A stretch of DNA of 5,122 nucleotides from Actinomycetota bacterium (GTDB lineage Bacteria; Actinomycetota; CADDZG01; WHSQ01): contig JAHWJK010000115.1 of assembly GCA_019348445.1 (NCBI GenBank), forward strand, positions 1 through 5,122. Direction: 5' to 3'. Below the pieces are notes generated by a model. That model searched no databases, was not told where the DNA came from, and saw nothing but the letters and a program-made list of their open reading frames with translations. Positions 1 to 5,122 of this stretch are shown here, in pieces (positions within the stretch are counted from its first letter, which is position 1; each line of letters opens with the position of its first letter). Position numbers and translations under genes: made by a program.

Positions 1-201
1 TCGTTCTCCGAGGTGATGGGCCCCCGCGTGTGGGGCAAAGGTCTCAAGAGCATCGTCCGTCACGGACAGGGGGTACCGAAAGAAGATCCCTATCAACTCG
101 GCGGGGTCGCAGTCATCAAAGACGGCGTGGTGACATTCGTGCATCGCTCGTCGACGTCGGCCGACAACCTGCCGGTCGAAGAGCTCCTCACCGAGATCTG
201 A
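1..201 (+). CDS. C-terminal fragment of an AhpC/TSA-like (thioredoxin-fold) redoxin
   Basis: The window opens inside this gene. Frame 1 is open from base 1 and encodes 66 residues before a TGA at 199-201. The visible part contains YQLGGVAVIKDGVVTFVHRS, followed by a SADNLPVEELL tail. In the AhpC/TSA antioxidant (PRXL2-like) family, the corresponding end carries the last beta hairpin of the thioredoxin fold ('QLGG.FVI...G.V...HRS') and a final helix ('D.PPVEELL'). The catalytic cysteine region would lie upstream, off the window, so activity cannot be judged. If the assignment holds, the protein is a cytoplasmic thiol peroxidase or redoxin. Its stop overlaps the start of the next gene by one base, which suggests co-transcription. 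The family call rests on the motif pattern of a short tail. I am fairly sure of the fold class and unsure of the exact subfamily. Confidence 0.68.
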   Translation, partial: SFSEVMGPRVWGKGLKSIVRHGQGVPKEDPYQLGGVAVIKDGVVTFVHRSSTSADNLPVEELLTEI

Positions 202-377
202 TGCGCTATCTACCGATGCTTGCGGCGACGGCTGGGCTACTCATCCTCGTGATCTTCATGGCGGGACCCGGCGAGCGCCGGACAGAGGTTGCCCGCAACA
301 TGGCGATCACGCTCGGGGTCCTCGTCGTCCTGGTGTTCTTGTTCGGCTTGGTCGCGCGTCAGTGGGTCAGGCCTTAG
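201..377 (+). CDS. Small two-helix membrane protein, function unknown
   Basis: This gene encodes 58 residues, starting at the ATG of a TGATG overlap with the redoxin stop and ending at TAG 375-377. Two hydrophobic segments are visible, at about residues 4-21 (LPMLAATAGLLILVIFMA) and 35-51 (MAITLGVLVVLVFLFGL). A charged, polar turn (GPGERRTEVAR) separates them, so a helical hairpin in the cytoplasmic membrane is likely. There is no cleavable signal peptide and no enzymatic motif. Upstream of the ATG there is only a weak GAG-type Shine-Dalgarno, so translation may depend on re-initiation from the redoxin gene. The start is chosen because the hydrophobic segment begins right after it and the frame upstream is low-complexity Arg-rich shadow. 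The last four bases overlap the 3' end of glnE on the other strand. I do not recognise a family. Confidence 0.6.
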   Translation: MRYLPMLAATAGLLILVIFMAGPGERRTEVARNMAITLGVLVVLVFLFGLVARQWVRP

Positions 378-3019
378 CCGTAGAGCACTGTCTCCGCCAC
401 CCGCCGCGCCCGGCGCGTCACGCGCAGATAGCTTTCCTCCACTTCTTGCCGCGGTTGCTCGGTGAACCCAAGAGCGATGCCGAGTGCCTCCAGATCCTCC
501 GGCTTCGTCGGAAGGACATCCACAGGACGGCCCGCGAGAAAGAACAACCTGTTCCGCGCTCGAGCTACGAAGCGATAGGCATCGGCGAGATGCGAAGCAT
601 CGCGCTCGCCTATAACGCCGGCTACCGTCGCGGCGCGGAGCGCGTCCAACGTATTCGCTACCTGCAGCTCTGGATGACTGTGACCATGACGCAGTTGTAA
701 GAGCTGCGTCGAGAACTCGATATCGGACGCGCCTCCCGGACCGAGCTTGAGATGTCGTCTGGGATCTACGCCCCGCGGGATGCGTTCCTTTTCCATCCGC
801 ACCTTGAGGTGTCGGATCTCGCCGACGGCCGCGGGTGTCAGCTCCTTCGGGAACGCTAGAGGCGCGGTCATCTCGACGAAGACGGCACCGATGCGTTCGT
901 CTCCCGCCGTCACCCGTGCTTTCACCAGTGCCTGGTGCTCCCACGGCGACGACCACCGCTCGTAGTACTCCGCGAAAGATTGCAGGCTCCGCGCAAGCGG
1001 CCCGGACTTTCCTTCGGGTCTCAATCCGGCGTCGATACGGAAGGCCTGTCCCTCCGGCGTCACTTCGCCGATCGCCTTCATCAATCGCTCCGCGACGCGT
1101 TCCGCTTCCGCAGGATCCATGTCGTGCACGAACATCACGTCTATATCCGACGAGTAGTTGAGCTCCCGGCCCCCGAGCTTGCCCATCCCGACCACCGTGA
1201 ATGGGATCGCCCCTTCTTGTTCGAGAGCTGCGACCAAACATGCGTCGGCGAGGTCGCTCAACGCCGCTCCCACGGCTTCGACGTCGGCTTCCCCGGATAG
1301 GTCGCCGAGCGTCACCCTCAACATCTCTTTGCGTTTGAAGCGGCGAAGCCCGTCCAGGCGCCGGTCCCGGTCTCTCCATCCGAGCGATGCGATGGCTTCG
1401 CGCACGAGGCGGTCGCGATCCTTCATCGGTCCCGGCCCTCGCGGATCCGCGATCGTCGTCAGCTCCTCCGGCACGTGCGCGAGCACGTCCGATAGGAGCC
1501 GGCCGCTGCCGAGAACGCGCGCGAGGAATTCGAGACCGGGCGGGTTGTCCCGGAACGCGGCGAGCGTGTCGAGCCGCGACTCCACCTTCTCGCCGAGCGT
1601 CAAGAAACCAAACAGACCTTCGTCCGGCAGGGGCGTCGACGCGAGGTGTCGCAACAACGCCGGCGACAGCACCCGGAAGAGCTTGGTCAACCTCGATGTC
1701 CCAGAGACCAACCCGTGCAGCGTCCGCGCCGAGCGGTCGACATCCCGGAACCCCAGAACCATCAATCGCTCCTTGAGCGCTTCTTCCGACAAGCCGCCGG
1801 CCGTCCCATCGGACAGGGACTCGATCATCGGTCGGTAGAAGAGCCGCTCGAAGCGCCCGCGGACATCGCGCAACACCGCGTCGTGTCGTTCTTCGAAACG
1901 AGTCAACGCGCTGGCGGACGGAGAGTCCTTGAACCCCATCGTGTACGCGATCCGCGTACGCGCCTCCGGATCCGAAGGAAGGTGATGCACTTGGCGCTCT
2001 TGCCAGAGTTGCAGACGATGCTCGACGTTTCGCAGCCAGCGATACGCGACCGCAAGTCCGGCCCCGTCATCGTCCGCGACGTAACCGCCGTCCACCAGTG
2101 CTGCAAGCGCTTCGAGAGTGTTCCCGCTCCGAACCGCCGGGTCGGCACCGCCGTGAACCAGCTGCAGGAGTTGGATCGAGAACTCGATGTCGCGGATGCC
2201 GCCCGAACCAAGCTTGACGTCGTCGTCGGCGGCTCGGCGCCGCGCGCTCCGCTGCGCGTGTGTCTCGACCCGCTCCTTCATCTTCCGGATCTCAGTGACG
2301 TCGTCTGCGCTCATCTCCTCGACGAAAACGAAGGGGCGCGTCTGTTCGAAGAACGCAGCTCCTACGTTGGACGCCCCGGCCACAGGCCGCGCTTTGATCA
2401 GCGCTTGGAACTCCCACGTCTGTGCCCACCTCCGGTAGTACTCGATGGTTGCGTCGAGCGAACGGACGAGCGCGCCACTGCGGCCTTCGGGACGGAGATT
2501 CAGATCGATCCGGTACGCCTGACCTTCCGGCGACATCGCGCCGAGCTCGCGCAGTAGCACTTCTGCAGACTTCGTTGCGGCGCCCACGTCCCCGTCGCTT
2601 ACGAAGACAACGTCGATATCCGACGCGTAGTTGAGCTCGCGGCCGCCGAGCTTGCCCATCCCGATCACCGCGAGTGAATCTGCCGCGCCCGTGGCGTCCA
2701 GGACCGCCTGCAGCGATGCCGACGCGAGGTCGGCCAGAGCACGTCCAACCTCGGCAACGTCGAGCTCTCCCGCGAGATCGCGAGCTGCTATCTCCAGGAG
2801 GCGCCGCCGCCTCTCGAGGCGTACGCCTGCGGTACCGGCTCCCGCAGCGGCCGAGATCAACGCCCGGTACCCCGCGTCATCGGGGAGAGGATCGTCCCGT
2901 TCGAGCAGCGCCGCCGCCGCCTCGTCGCGCTCGAGGAACTCGCTCAGGCTCCGGCTCCCCCGAGCGAGGGCCGCGACTCTCAGCGAAGCAAGCTCCGACG
3001 GCTCAACCACGGGCTTCAC
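374..3019 (-). CDS. glnE: GlnE, bifunctional glutamine synthetase adenylyltransferase / adenylyl-removing enzyme
   Basis: GlnE adds AMP to, and removes it from, a tyrosine of glutamine synthetase according to nitrogen status. The protein has the expected two-headed layout. Numbered from the GTG at 3019 (881 residues), the N-terminal adenylyl-removing half has GMGKLGGRELNYASDIDVVFV at about 120-140, with metal-binding Asp134 and Asp136. It also has GGIRDIEF at about 273-280 with Asp277. A helical linker spans about 400-550. The C-terminal adenylyltransferase half repeats the set: GMGKLGGRELNYSSDIDV with Asp625 and Asp627, and GGASDIEF with Asp766. Both active sites therefore look intact. The C-terminus (YLRVTRRARRVAETVLYG) reads like actinobacterial GlnE. 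The N-terminus is shorter than in E. coli GlnE (946 residues), whose first motif lies near residue 173. The frame also has a GTG at 3055 (893 residues), but I prefer 3019 because AAAGGA sits six bases before it. The gene points away from the peptidase gene, and its 3' end overlaps the small membrane protein gene by four bases. Confidence 0.96.
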   Translation of the reverse strand: MKPVVEPSELASLRVAALARGSRSLSEFLERDEAAAALLERDDPLPDDAGYRALISAAAGAGTAGVRLERRRRLLEIAARDLAGELDVAEVGRALADLASASLQAVLDATGAADSLAVIGMGKLGGRELNYASDIDVVFVSDGDVGAATKSAEVLLRELGAMSPEGQAYRIDLNLRPEGRSGALVRSLDATIEYYRRWAQTWEFQALIKARPVAGASNVGAAFFEQTRPFVFVEEMSADDVTEIRKMKERVETHAQRSARRRAADDDVKLGSGGIRDIEFSIQLLQLVHGGADPAVRSGNTLEALAALVDGGYVADDDGAGLAVAYRWLRNVEHRLQLWQERQVHHLPSDPEARTRIAYTMGFKDSPSASALTRFEERHDAVLRDVRGRFERLFYRPMIESLSDGTAGGLSEEALKERLMVLGFRDVDRSARTLHGLVSGTSRLTKLFRVLSPALLRHLASTPLPDEGLFGFLTLGEKVESRLDTLAAFRDNPPGLEFLARVLGSGRLLSDVLAHVPEELTTIADPRGPGPMKDRDRLVREAIASLGWRDRDRRLDGLRRFKRKEMLRVTLGDLSGEADVEAVGAALSDLADACLVAALEQEGAIPFTVVGMGKLGGRELNYSSDIDVMFVHDMDPAEAERVAERLMKAIGEVTPEGQAFRIDAGLRPEGKSGPLARSLQSFAEYYERWSSPWEHQALVKARVTAGDERIGAVFVEMTAPLAFPKELTPAAVGEIRHLKVRMEKERIPRGVDPRRHLKLGPGGASDIEFSTQLLQLRHGHSHPELQVANTLDALRAATVAGVIGERDASHLADAYRFVARARNRLFFLAGRPVDVLPTKPEDLEALGIALGFTEQPRQEVEESYLRVTRRARRVAETVLYG
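1137..1200 (-). repeat. Intragenic repeat copy in the glnE adenylyltransferase half
   Basis: This 64-base segment encodes the nucleotidyltransferase active site (GMGKLGGRELNYSSDIDV region) of the C-terminal half of GlnE. It matches 2610-2673 at 58 of 64 bases with no gaps, in the same orientation. The offset is 1473 bases, which is exactly 491 codons. The pair reflects the ancient internal duplication of GlnE, but the nucleotide match here is much closer than across the rest of the two halves. Confidence 0.9.
2610..2673 (-). repeat. Intragenic repeat copy in the glnE adenylyl-removing half
   Basis: This is the partner of the copy at 1137-1200. It encodes the equivalent active site of the N-terminal, adenylyl-removing half (GMGKLGGRELNYASDIDV region). 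Six substitutions separate the two copies, and there is no insertion or deletion. Confidence 0.9.
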
Positions 3020-3025
3020 GAGCGT

Positions 3026-3046
3026 TCCTTTGTGGGCCGGCCACAA
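3026..3046 (-). promoter_or_regulatory. glnE Shine-Dalgarno with an overlapping inverted repeat
   Basis: Read on the - strand, TTGTGG and CCACAA (3046-3041 and 3035-3030) are perfect six-base arms around a five-base centre. The last bases of the second arm run into AAAGGA (3031-3026), which is six bases before the GTG at 3019. The sequence could be an RNA hairpin that partly covers the ribosome-binding site, or a DNA operator. It lies inside the coding frame if translation begins at the GTG at 3055. A second TTTGTG (3058-3053) could pair with the same CACAAA (3034-3029). The repeat is visible in the sequence. Its role is inferred. Confidence 0.4.
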
Positions 3047-3205
3047 CAAGCTCACAAACTTTTCCCACTCTTCCGGGTGGAGCTAGGGGGCGACCGTGGT
3101 TACCCTGCCCTCTGTTCGAGCGCCCCGAGCGCTCTGCGGCGGAGATCGAGAACCCGCCGCTCCGTGCCGCCCATAGCGGCTCCCGCCCACCCGCGGGTCG
3201 CGGAT

Positions 3206-3253
3206 GGTCACCTCCGGTGACCTCCCGAGGGTGAGCGGCCCACCAAGGAGGTG
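3206..3253 (+). promoter_or_regulatory. Leader of the NlpC/P60 gene with a hairpin and two anti-Shine-Dalgarno sequences
   Basis: GGTCACC (3206-3212) and GGTGACC (3216-3222) are perfect seven-base arms around TCC. The same stretch is also a tandem pair of ten-base units, GGTCACCTCC (3206-3215) and GGTGACCTCC (3216-3225). CACCTCC at 3209-3215 is perfectly complementary to GGAGGTG at 3247-3253, which is the core of the Shine-Dalgarno. ACCTCC at 3220-3225 is complementary to GGAGGT at 3247-3252. The hairpin and the Shine-Dalgarno pairings use shared bases, so they exclude each other. That is the geometry of a translational on/off switch. Complementarity is seen directly. Regulation is an inference, and a CTCC-rich leader can produce such pairings by chance. 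The stem could instead be an operator. Confidence 0.35.
3245..3251 (+). promoter_or_regulatory. Strong Shine-Dalgarno that fixes the NlpC/P60 start
   Basis: AAGGAGG is a full Shine-Dalgarno, six bases before the ATG at 3258. It rules in favour of that start over the in-frame ATG at 3204, which lacks such a site and would put 18 non-hydrophobic residues ahead of a good signal peptide. Confidence 0.85.
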
Positions 3254-3257
3254 CTTC

Positions 3258-3800
3258 ATGTCCCGCGTATCTCGTATCGCCGCGGCCTGCGTCTGTGCCG
3301 CAACGATGGCAACGGCTGCTCCTGCGTTCGCGGTCCCGGCAGAACCGATCGTCGACGCCAAGAGCGCCACGAAGGCGAAGCAGGCTCGGAAGGCCACTGC
3401 TGTCCCGGCCCCGACGGCCGCGGCGAAGATCAAGCGCACGGCGTTGTCCGTCGTGGGCGCGCCTTACTCGTACGGCGGCACGTCGCCGGCGGGGTTCGAT
3501 TGCTCCGGCTTCACGAGCTGGGTCTATTCGCATGTCGGAATCACTCTGCCGCATTCGTCGTCGGCCCAGTACTCGCTGGCGGGAAGCGACGGCTTCACCC
3601 GGATCGACGACATCGAGGACCTGCAGATCGGTGACCTCGTCTTCCATGCAACCGGCGGCTCGGGAATCGGGCATGTCGGCATCTACATCGGCGACGGAAG
3701 CTTCGTCTCGGCGACATCGTCGGAGGGGATCCAGGTGCGGTCTCTGTTTGATTCCTACTGGGGTCCGCTGTGGGTCGGGGCGGTACGAGTCTCGGCCTAG
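3258..3800 (+). CDS. Secreted NlpC/P60-family cell-wall peptidase
   Basis: The 180-residue product has a signal peptide: Arg3 and Arg6, a hydrophobic stretch at about 7-22, and a likely cut after APAFA (residue 25). An Ala/Lys-rich linker follows to about residue 57, then one NlpC/P60 domain fills the rest. GAPYSYGGTSPAGFDCSGF carries the catalytic Cys82, and GIGHVGIYIGDG carries the catalytic His139. The family hydrolyses peptide-stem bonds in peptidoglycan (typically D-gamma-glutamyl-diaminopimelate), so the enzyme should act outside the membrane. The third polar catalytic residue, twelve after the His, is His in E. coli Spr but aligns with Ser151 here (FVSATSSEG). I recall such SATS variants in other family members. 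There is no SH3, LysM or other wall-binding domain, and the basic linker is the only candidate anchor. The gene sits between glnE and the glutamine synthetase gene on the opposite strand. Its TAG overlaps the TAG of that gene. The exact physiological role is not evident. Confidence 0.93.
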   Translation: MSRVSRIAAACVCAATMATAAPAFAVPAEPIVDAKSATKAKQARKATAVPAPTAAAKIKRTALSVVGAPYSYGGTSPAGFDCSGFTSWVYSHVGITLPHSSSAQYSLAGSDGFTRIDDIEDLQIGDLVFHATGGSGIGHVGIYIGDGSFVSATSSEGIQVRSLFDSYWGPLWVGAVRVSA

Positions 3801-5122
3801 AGGAGAGGCAAGTAGCGCTCGACCTCGTACGGACTGACGTAGCCCTTGTACTGATCCCATTCGGCGCGCTTGTTGCGTAACAGGTACTCGAAGACCTGCT
3901 CACCCAGCGCGTCGGCAACGAGATCGGACTCCTCCATCTCTCTAAGCGCCTCGAAGAGGTCGTCCGGGAGATGGTGGATGCCGTGCGCTTTCCGTTCGGC
4001 CTCGGACATCCCGTAGATGTTGTCGGTGGCTTCCGGCGGTAGTTCGTAGGCCTCGTCGATCCCTTTGAGACCCGCGGCGAGGATCACGGAAAACGCCAGG
4101 TACGGATTGCACGCGGGATCGGGCGAACGGAACTCGATGCGCGTCGACTGATCCTTGCGCGGCTTGTACATCGGGACGCGCACGAGCGCCGAGCGATTGT
4201 GCCGGCCCCAGCACACGTACACCGGCGCTTCCTGAACCGGATAACCGCGTCCGGTTATCAACCGCTTGTAGGAGTTCACCCACTGATTCGTGACGGCGGT
4301 TATCTCGCGCGCGTGGACGAGTAGCCCTGCCATGAACGCTTTCGCGACTTTCGATAGGTGGTACTCGTCCGACGAATCGTGGAACGCGTTCACGTCTCCT
4401 TCGAAAAGAGAGAGGTGCGTATGCATCCCGGAGCCGGGGAGGTCGGTCGCAGGCTTCGGCATGAACGTCGCGTACATCCCACGCGTCGCTGCTGTTTCCT
4501 TGACGATCAACCGGTACGTCATGACGGAGTCCGCCATCGTCAACGCATCGGCATGACGGAGATCGATCTCGTGTTGAGAGGGAGCAACTTCGTGATGCGA
4601 GAACTCGACCGGGATACCCATACGTTCGAGGATGCCGATCGTTTCGCGTCTGACGTCCTGCGTCACTTCCTGCGGCGTCAGGTCGAAGTAACCACCGTGG
4701 TCGATCGGCGTGGGGTCGTTCTCGCTCCGGAAGAGGAAGAACTCCATCTCCGGGTGTACGTAGAACGTCAGCCCTCTCTCTGCCGCTTTCTCGAGGTTCC
4801 GACGGAGGACGTAGCGCGGGTCCCCCCAGAACGGACGACCATCCGGAGTGTGGATATCGCAGAACATGCGCGCCGCGACGCCCTCGGGATGACCCTCGCG
4901 CGGCGGGATGATCTGGAACGTCCCGGCGTCGGGGCGCGCGAGCATGTCCGACTCCTGAACTCGTGCGAAACCTTCGATCGCCGATCCGTCGAACCCGATG
5001 CCTTCATCGAAGGCTTGCTCTAATTCTTCCGCGGTCACGGCGAACGACTTCAAGAAGCCGAGCACGTCGGTGAACCAGAGCCACACGAGGCGGATACCTC
5101 GCTCCTCGATGGTTCGAAGCAC
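3797..5122 (-). CDS. glnA: Type I glutamine synthetase, GlnA2-like (start outside the window)
   Basis: The enzyme makes glutamine from glutamate, ammonia and ATP in the cytoplasm, normally as a dodecamer. 441 residues are visible. The first codon in the window is a GTG that aligns with an internal valine of GlnA2 (EFVLRTLEERD in mycobacteria), so about seven residues are probably missing. Counting from that codon, the motifs are: the beta-grasp FDGSAIEGF (44-52), metal ligands Glu125 and Glu127 in HPEMEFFLF, FSHHEVAPSQHEIDL (174-188), the ATP-loop region GSGMHTHLSLF with His234, NQWVNSYKRL (279-288), the Glu-flap region with Glu298, NRSALVRVP with Arg310, and RIEFRSPDPACNPYL with Glu330 and Arg332. 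All expected catalytic residues look present. The length fits the roughly 446-residue GlnA2 type rather than the longer GSI-beta enzymes. At the adenylylation position there is Tyr370, in NIYGMSEAER. The gene lies upstream of glnE on the same strand, but the peptidase gene separates them. Its TAG overlaps that gene's TAG within CTAG. Confidence 0.96.
   Translation of the reverse strand: MLRTIEERGIRLVWLWFTDVLGFLKSFAVTAEELEQAFDEGIGFDGSAIEGFARVQESDMLARPDAGTFQIIPPREGHPEGVAARMFCDIHTPDGRPFWGDPRYVLRRNLEKAAERGLTFYVHPEMEFFLFRSENDPTPIDHGGYFDLTPQEVTQDVRRETIGILERMGIPVEFSHHEVAPSQHEIDLRHADALTMADSVMTYRLIVKETAATRGMYATFMPKPATDLPGSGMHTHLSLFEGDVNAFHDSSDEYHLSKVAKAFMAGLLVHAREITAVTNQWVNSYKRLITGRGYPVQEAPVYVCWGRHNRSALVRVPMYKPRKDQSTRIEFRSPDPACNPYLAFSVILAAGLKGIDEAYELPPEATDNIYGMSEAERKAHGIHHLPDDLFEALREMEESDLVADALGEQVFEYLLRNKRAEWDQYKGYVSPYEVERYLPLL
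4240..4259. repeat. Perfect short inverted repeat inside the glutamine synthetase gene
   Basis: GATAACCG (4240-4247) and CGGTTATC (4252-4259) are perfect eight-base arms around CGTC. The sequence lies in the coding region for ITGRGYP, just before the Glu flap. A shifted pairing, AACCGG (4235-4240) with CCGGTT (4251-4256), is also possible. No T-tract follows on either strand, so it is not an intrinsic terminator. Confidence 0.6.

Larger units (their letters stand above)
3056..3257. other. Divergent intergenic region between glnE and the NlpC/P60 gene
   Basis: This gap must carry the start signals for two genes that point away from each other. I see no convincing -35/-10 pair on either strand. 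The least poor + strand candidate is TACCCT at 3101-3106, which has no good -35 element upstream. Several stem-forming sequences are present. GCGGCGG (3136-3142) pairs with CCGCCGC (3154-3160) across an 11-base loop. GCCGC (3166-3170) pairs with GCGGC (3176-3180) across CCATA. A 7-base-pair hairpin (3206-3222) is described separately. I looked for the conserved boxes of the ydaO (c-di-AMP) riboswitch, which often precedes actinobacterial cell-wall hydrolase genes. Its GGGGUGAAU and CAGCUAACC elements are absent. I found no coding sequence I would accept here. Confidence 0.55.

Noticed and set aside
237..1379. A 380-codon - strand frame overlapping the 3' half of glnE
   Set aside because: It is out of frame with glnE on the same strand, is very rich in Arg and Gly, and runs through the neighbouring small gene. 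It is a composition artefact.
1158..2557. Long open frames on the + strand opposite glnE (226 and 303 codons)
   Set aside because: They lie wholly antisense to a well-supported gene, have Arg/Ser/Pro-rich composition typical of shadow frames in GC-rich DNA, and show no recognisable domain or ribosome site.
3136..3180. Two GC-rich stems as an intrinsic terminator
   Set aside because: Neither stem is followed by a T-tract on either strand, and no gene ends nearby that would need one.
3208..3220. A BldD-like operator (TCAC-N5-GTGA)
   Set aside because: The outer half-sites and spacing fit TNAC-N5-GTNA, but the centre CTCCG does not match the expected NC(A/T)GN. The same bases are already explained by a hairpin or tandem repeat.
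3090..3257. A ydaO-type c-di-AMP riboswitch upstream of the NlpC/P60 gene
   Set aside because: The context is right, but the conserved boxes GGGGUGAAU and CAGCUAACC are not present in the leader.
3258..3335. A lipoprotein signal for the NlpC/P60 protein because of Cys11 in AAAC
   Set aside because: The position three before Cys is Ala8 rather than Leu/Val/Ile, the preceding hydrophobic stretch is too short, and a standard AFA cleavage site follows at residue 25.
3003..3860. A 285-codon - strand frame across the peptidase gene and the intergenic region
   Set aside because: It is antisense to a gene with clear catalytic motifs and overlaps the glutamine synthetase end. Its composition is shadow-like.
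4358..5023. A 221-codon + strand frame opposite the glutamine synthetase gene
   Set aside because: It is fully antisense to conserved glnA codons, with no domain and no start signal.

Overview
The window is GC-rich, densely packed bacterial chromosome. It most likely comes from an actinomycetote, perhaps a deep-branching or uncultured lineage. Three points support this: a full-length two-headed GlnE, a glutamine synthetase that reads like mycobacterial/streptomycete GlnA2, and a secreted single-domain NlpC/P60 peptidase of the monoderm type. The taxonomic call is an inference from protein resemblance. I see no tRNA, rRNA, CRISPR array, insertion sequence or phage gene.

Layout from left to right. 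Positions 1-201 hold the C-terminal end of a thioredoxin-fold, AhpC/TSA-like redoxin on the + strand. It is joined by a TGATG stop/start overlap to a 58-residue two-helix membrane protein (201-377). This runs tail-to-tail into glnE on the - strand (374-3019, possibly starting at 3055), which encodes the adenylyltransferase/adenylyl-removing enzyme that controls glutamine synthetase. A roughly 240-base divergent gap (3020-3257) separates glnE from a secreted NlpC/P60 cell-wall peptidase on the + strand (3258-3800). The 3' part of that gap has a hairpin and two sequences complementary to the peptidase gene's Shine-Dalgarno. The peptidase gene then runs tail-to-tail into a GlnA2-type glutamine synthetase on the - strand (3797-5122, start codon outside the window).

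Functionally, the two - strand genes form a nitrogen-assimilation pair: a glutamine synthetase and the enzyme that adenylylates such enzymes. They keep the order and orientation I recall for Mycobacterium tuberculosis (glnA2 upstream of glnE). Here a cell-wall peptidase gene on the opposite strand lies between them. Both tail-to-tail junctions overlap by exactly four bases, so neither has room for a terminator between the genes. I did not find a clearly new system. The observations most worth following are the possible translational switch in the peptidase leader, the interrupted glnA2-glnE locus, and a tyrosine at the adenylylation position of the GlnA2-like enzyme.
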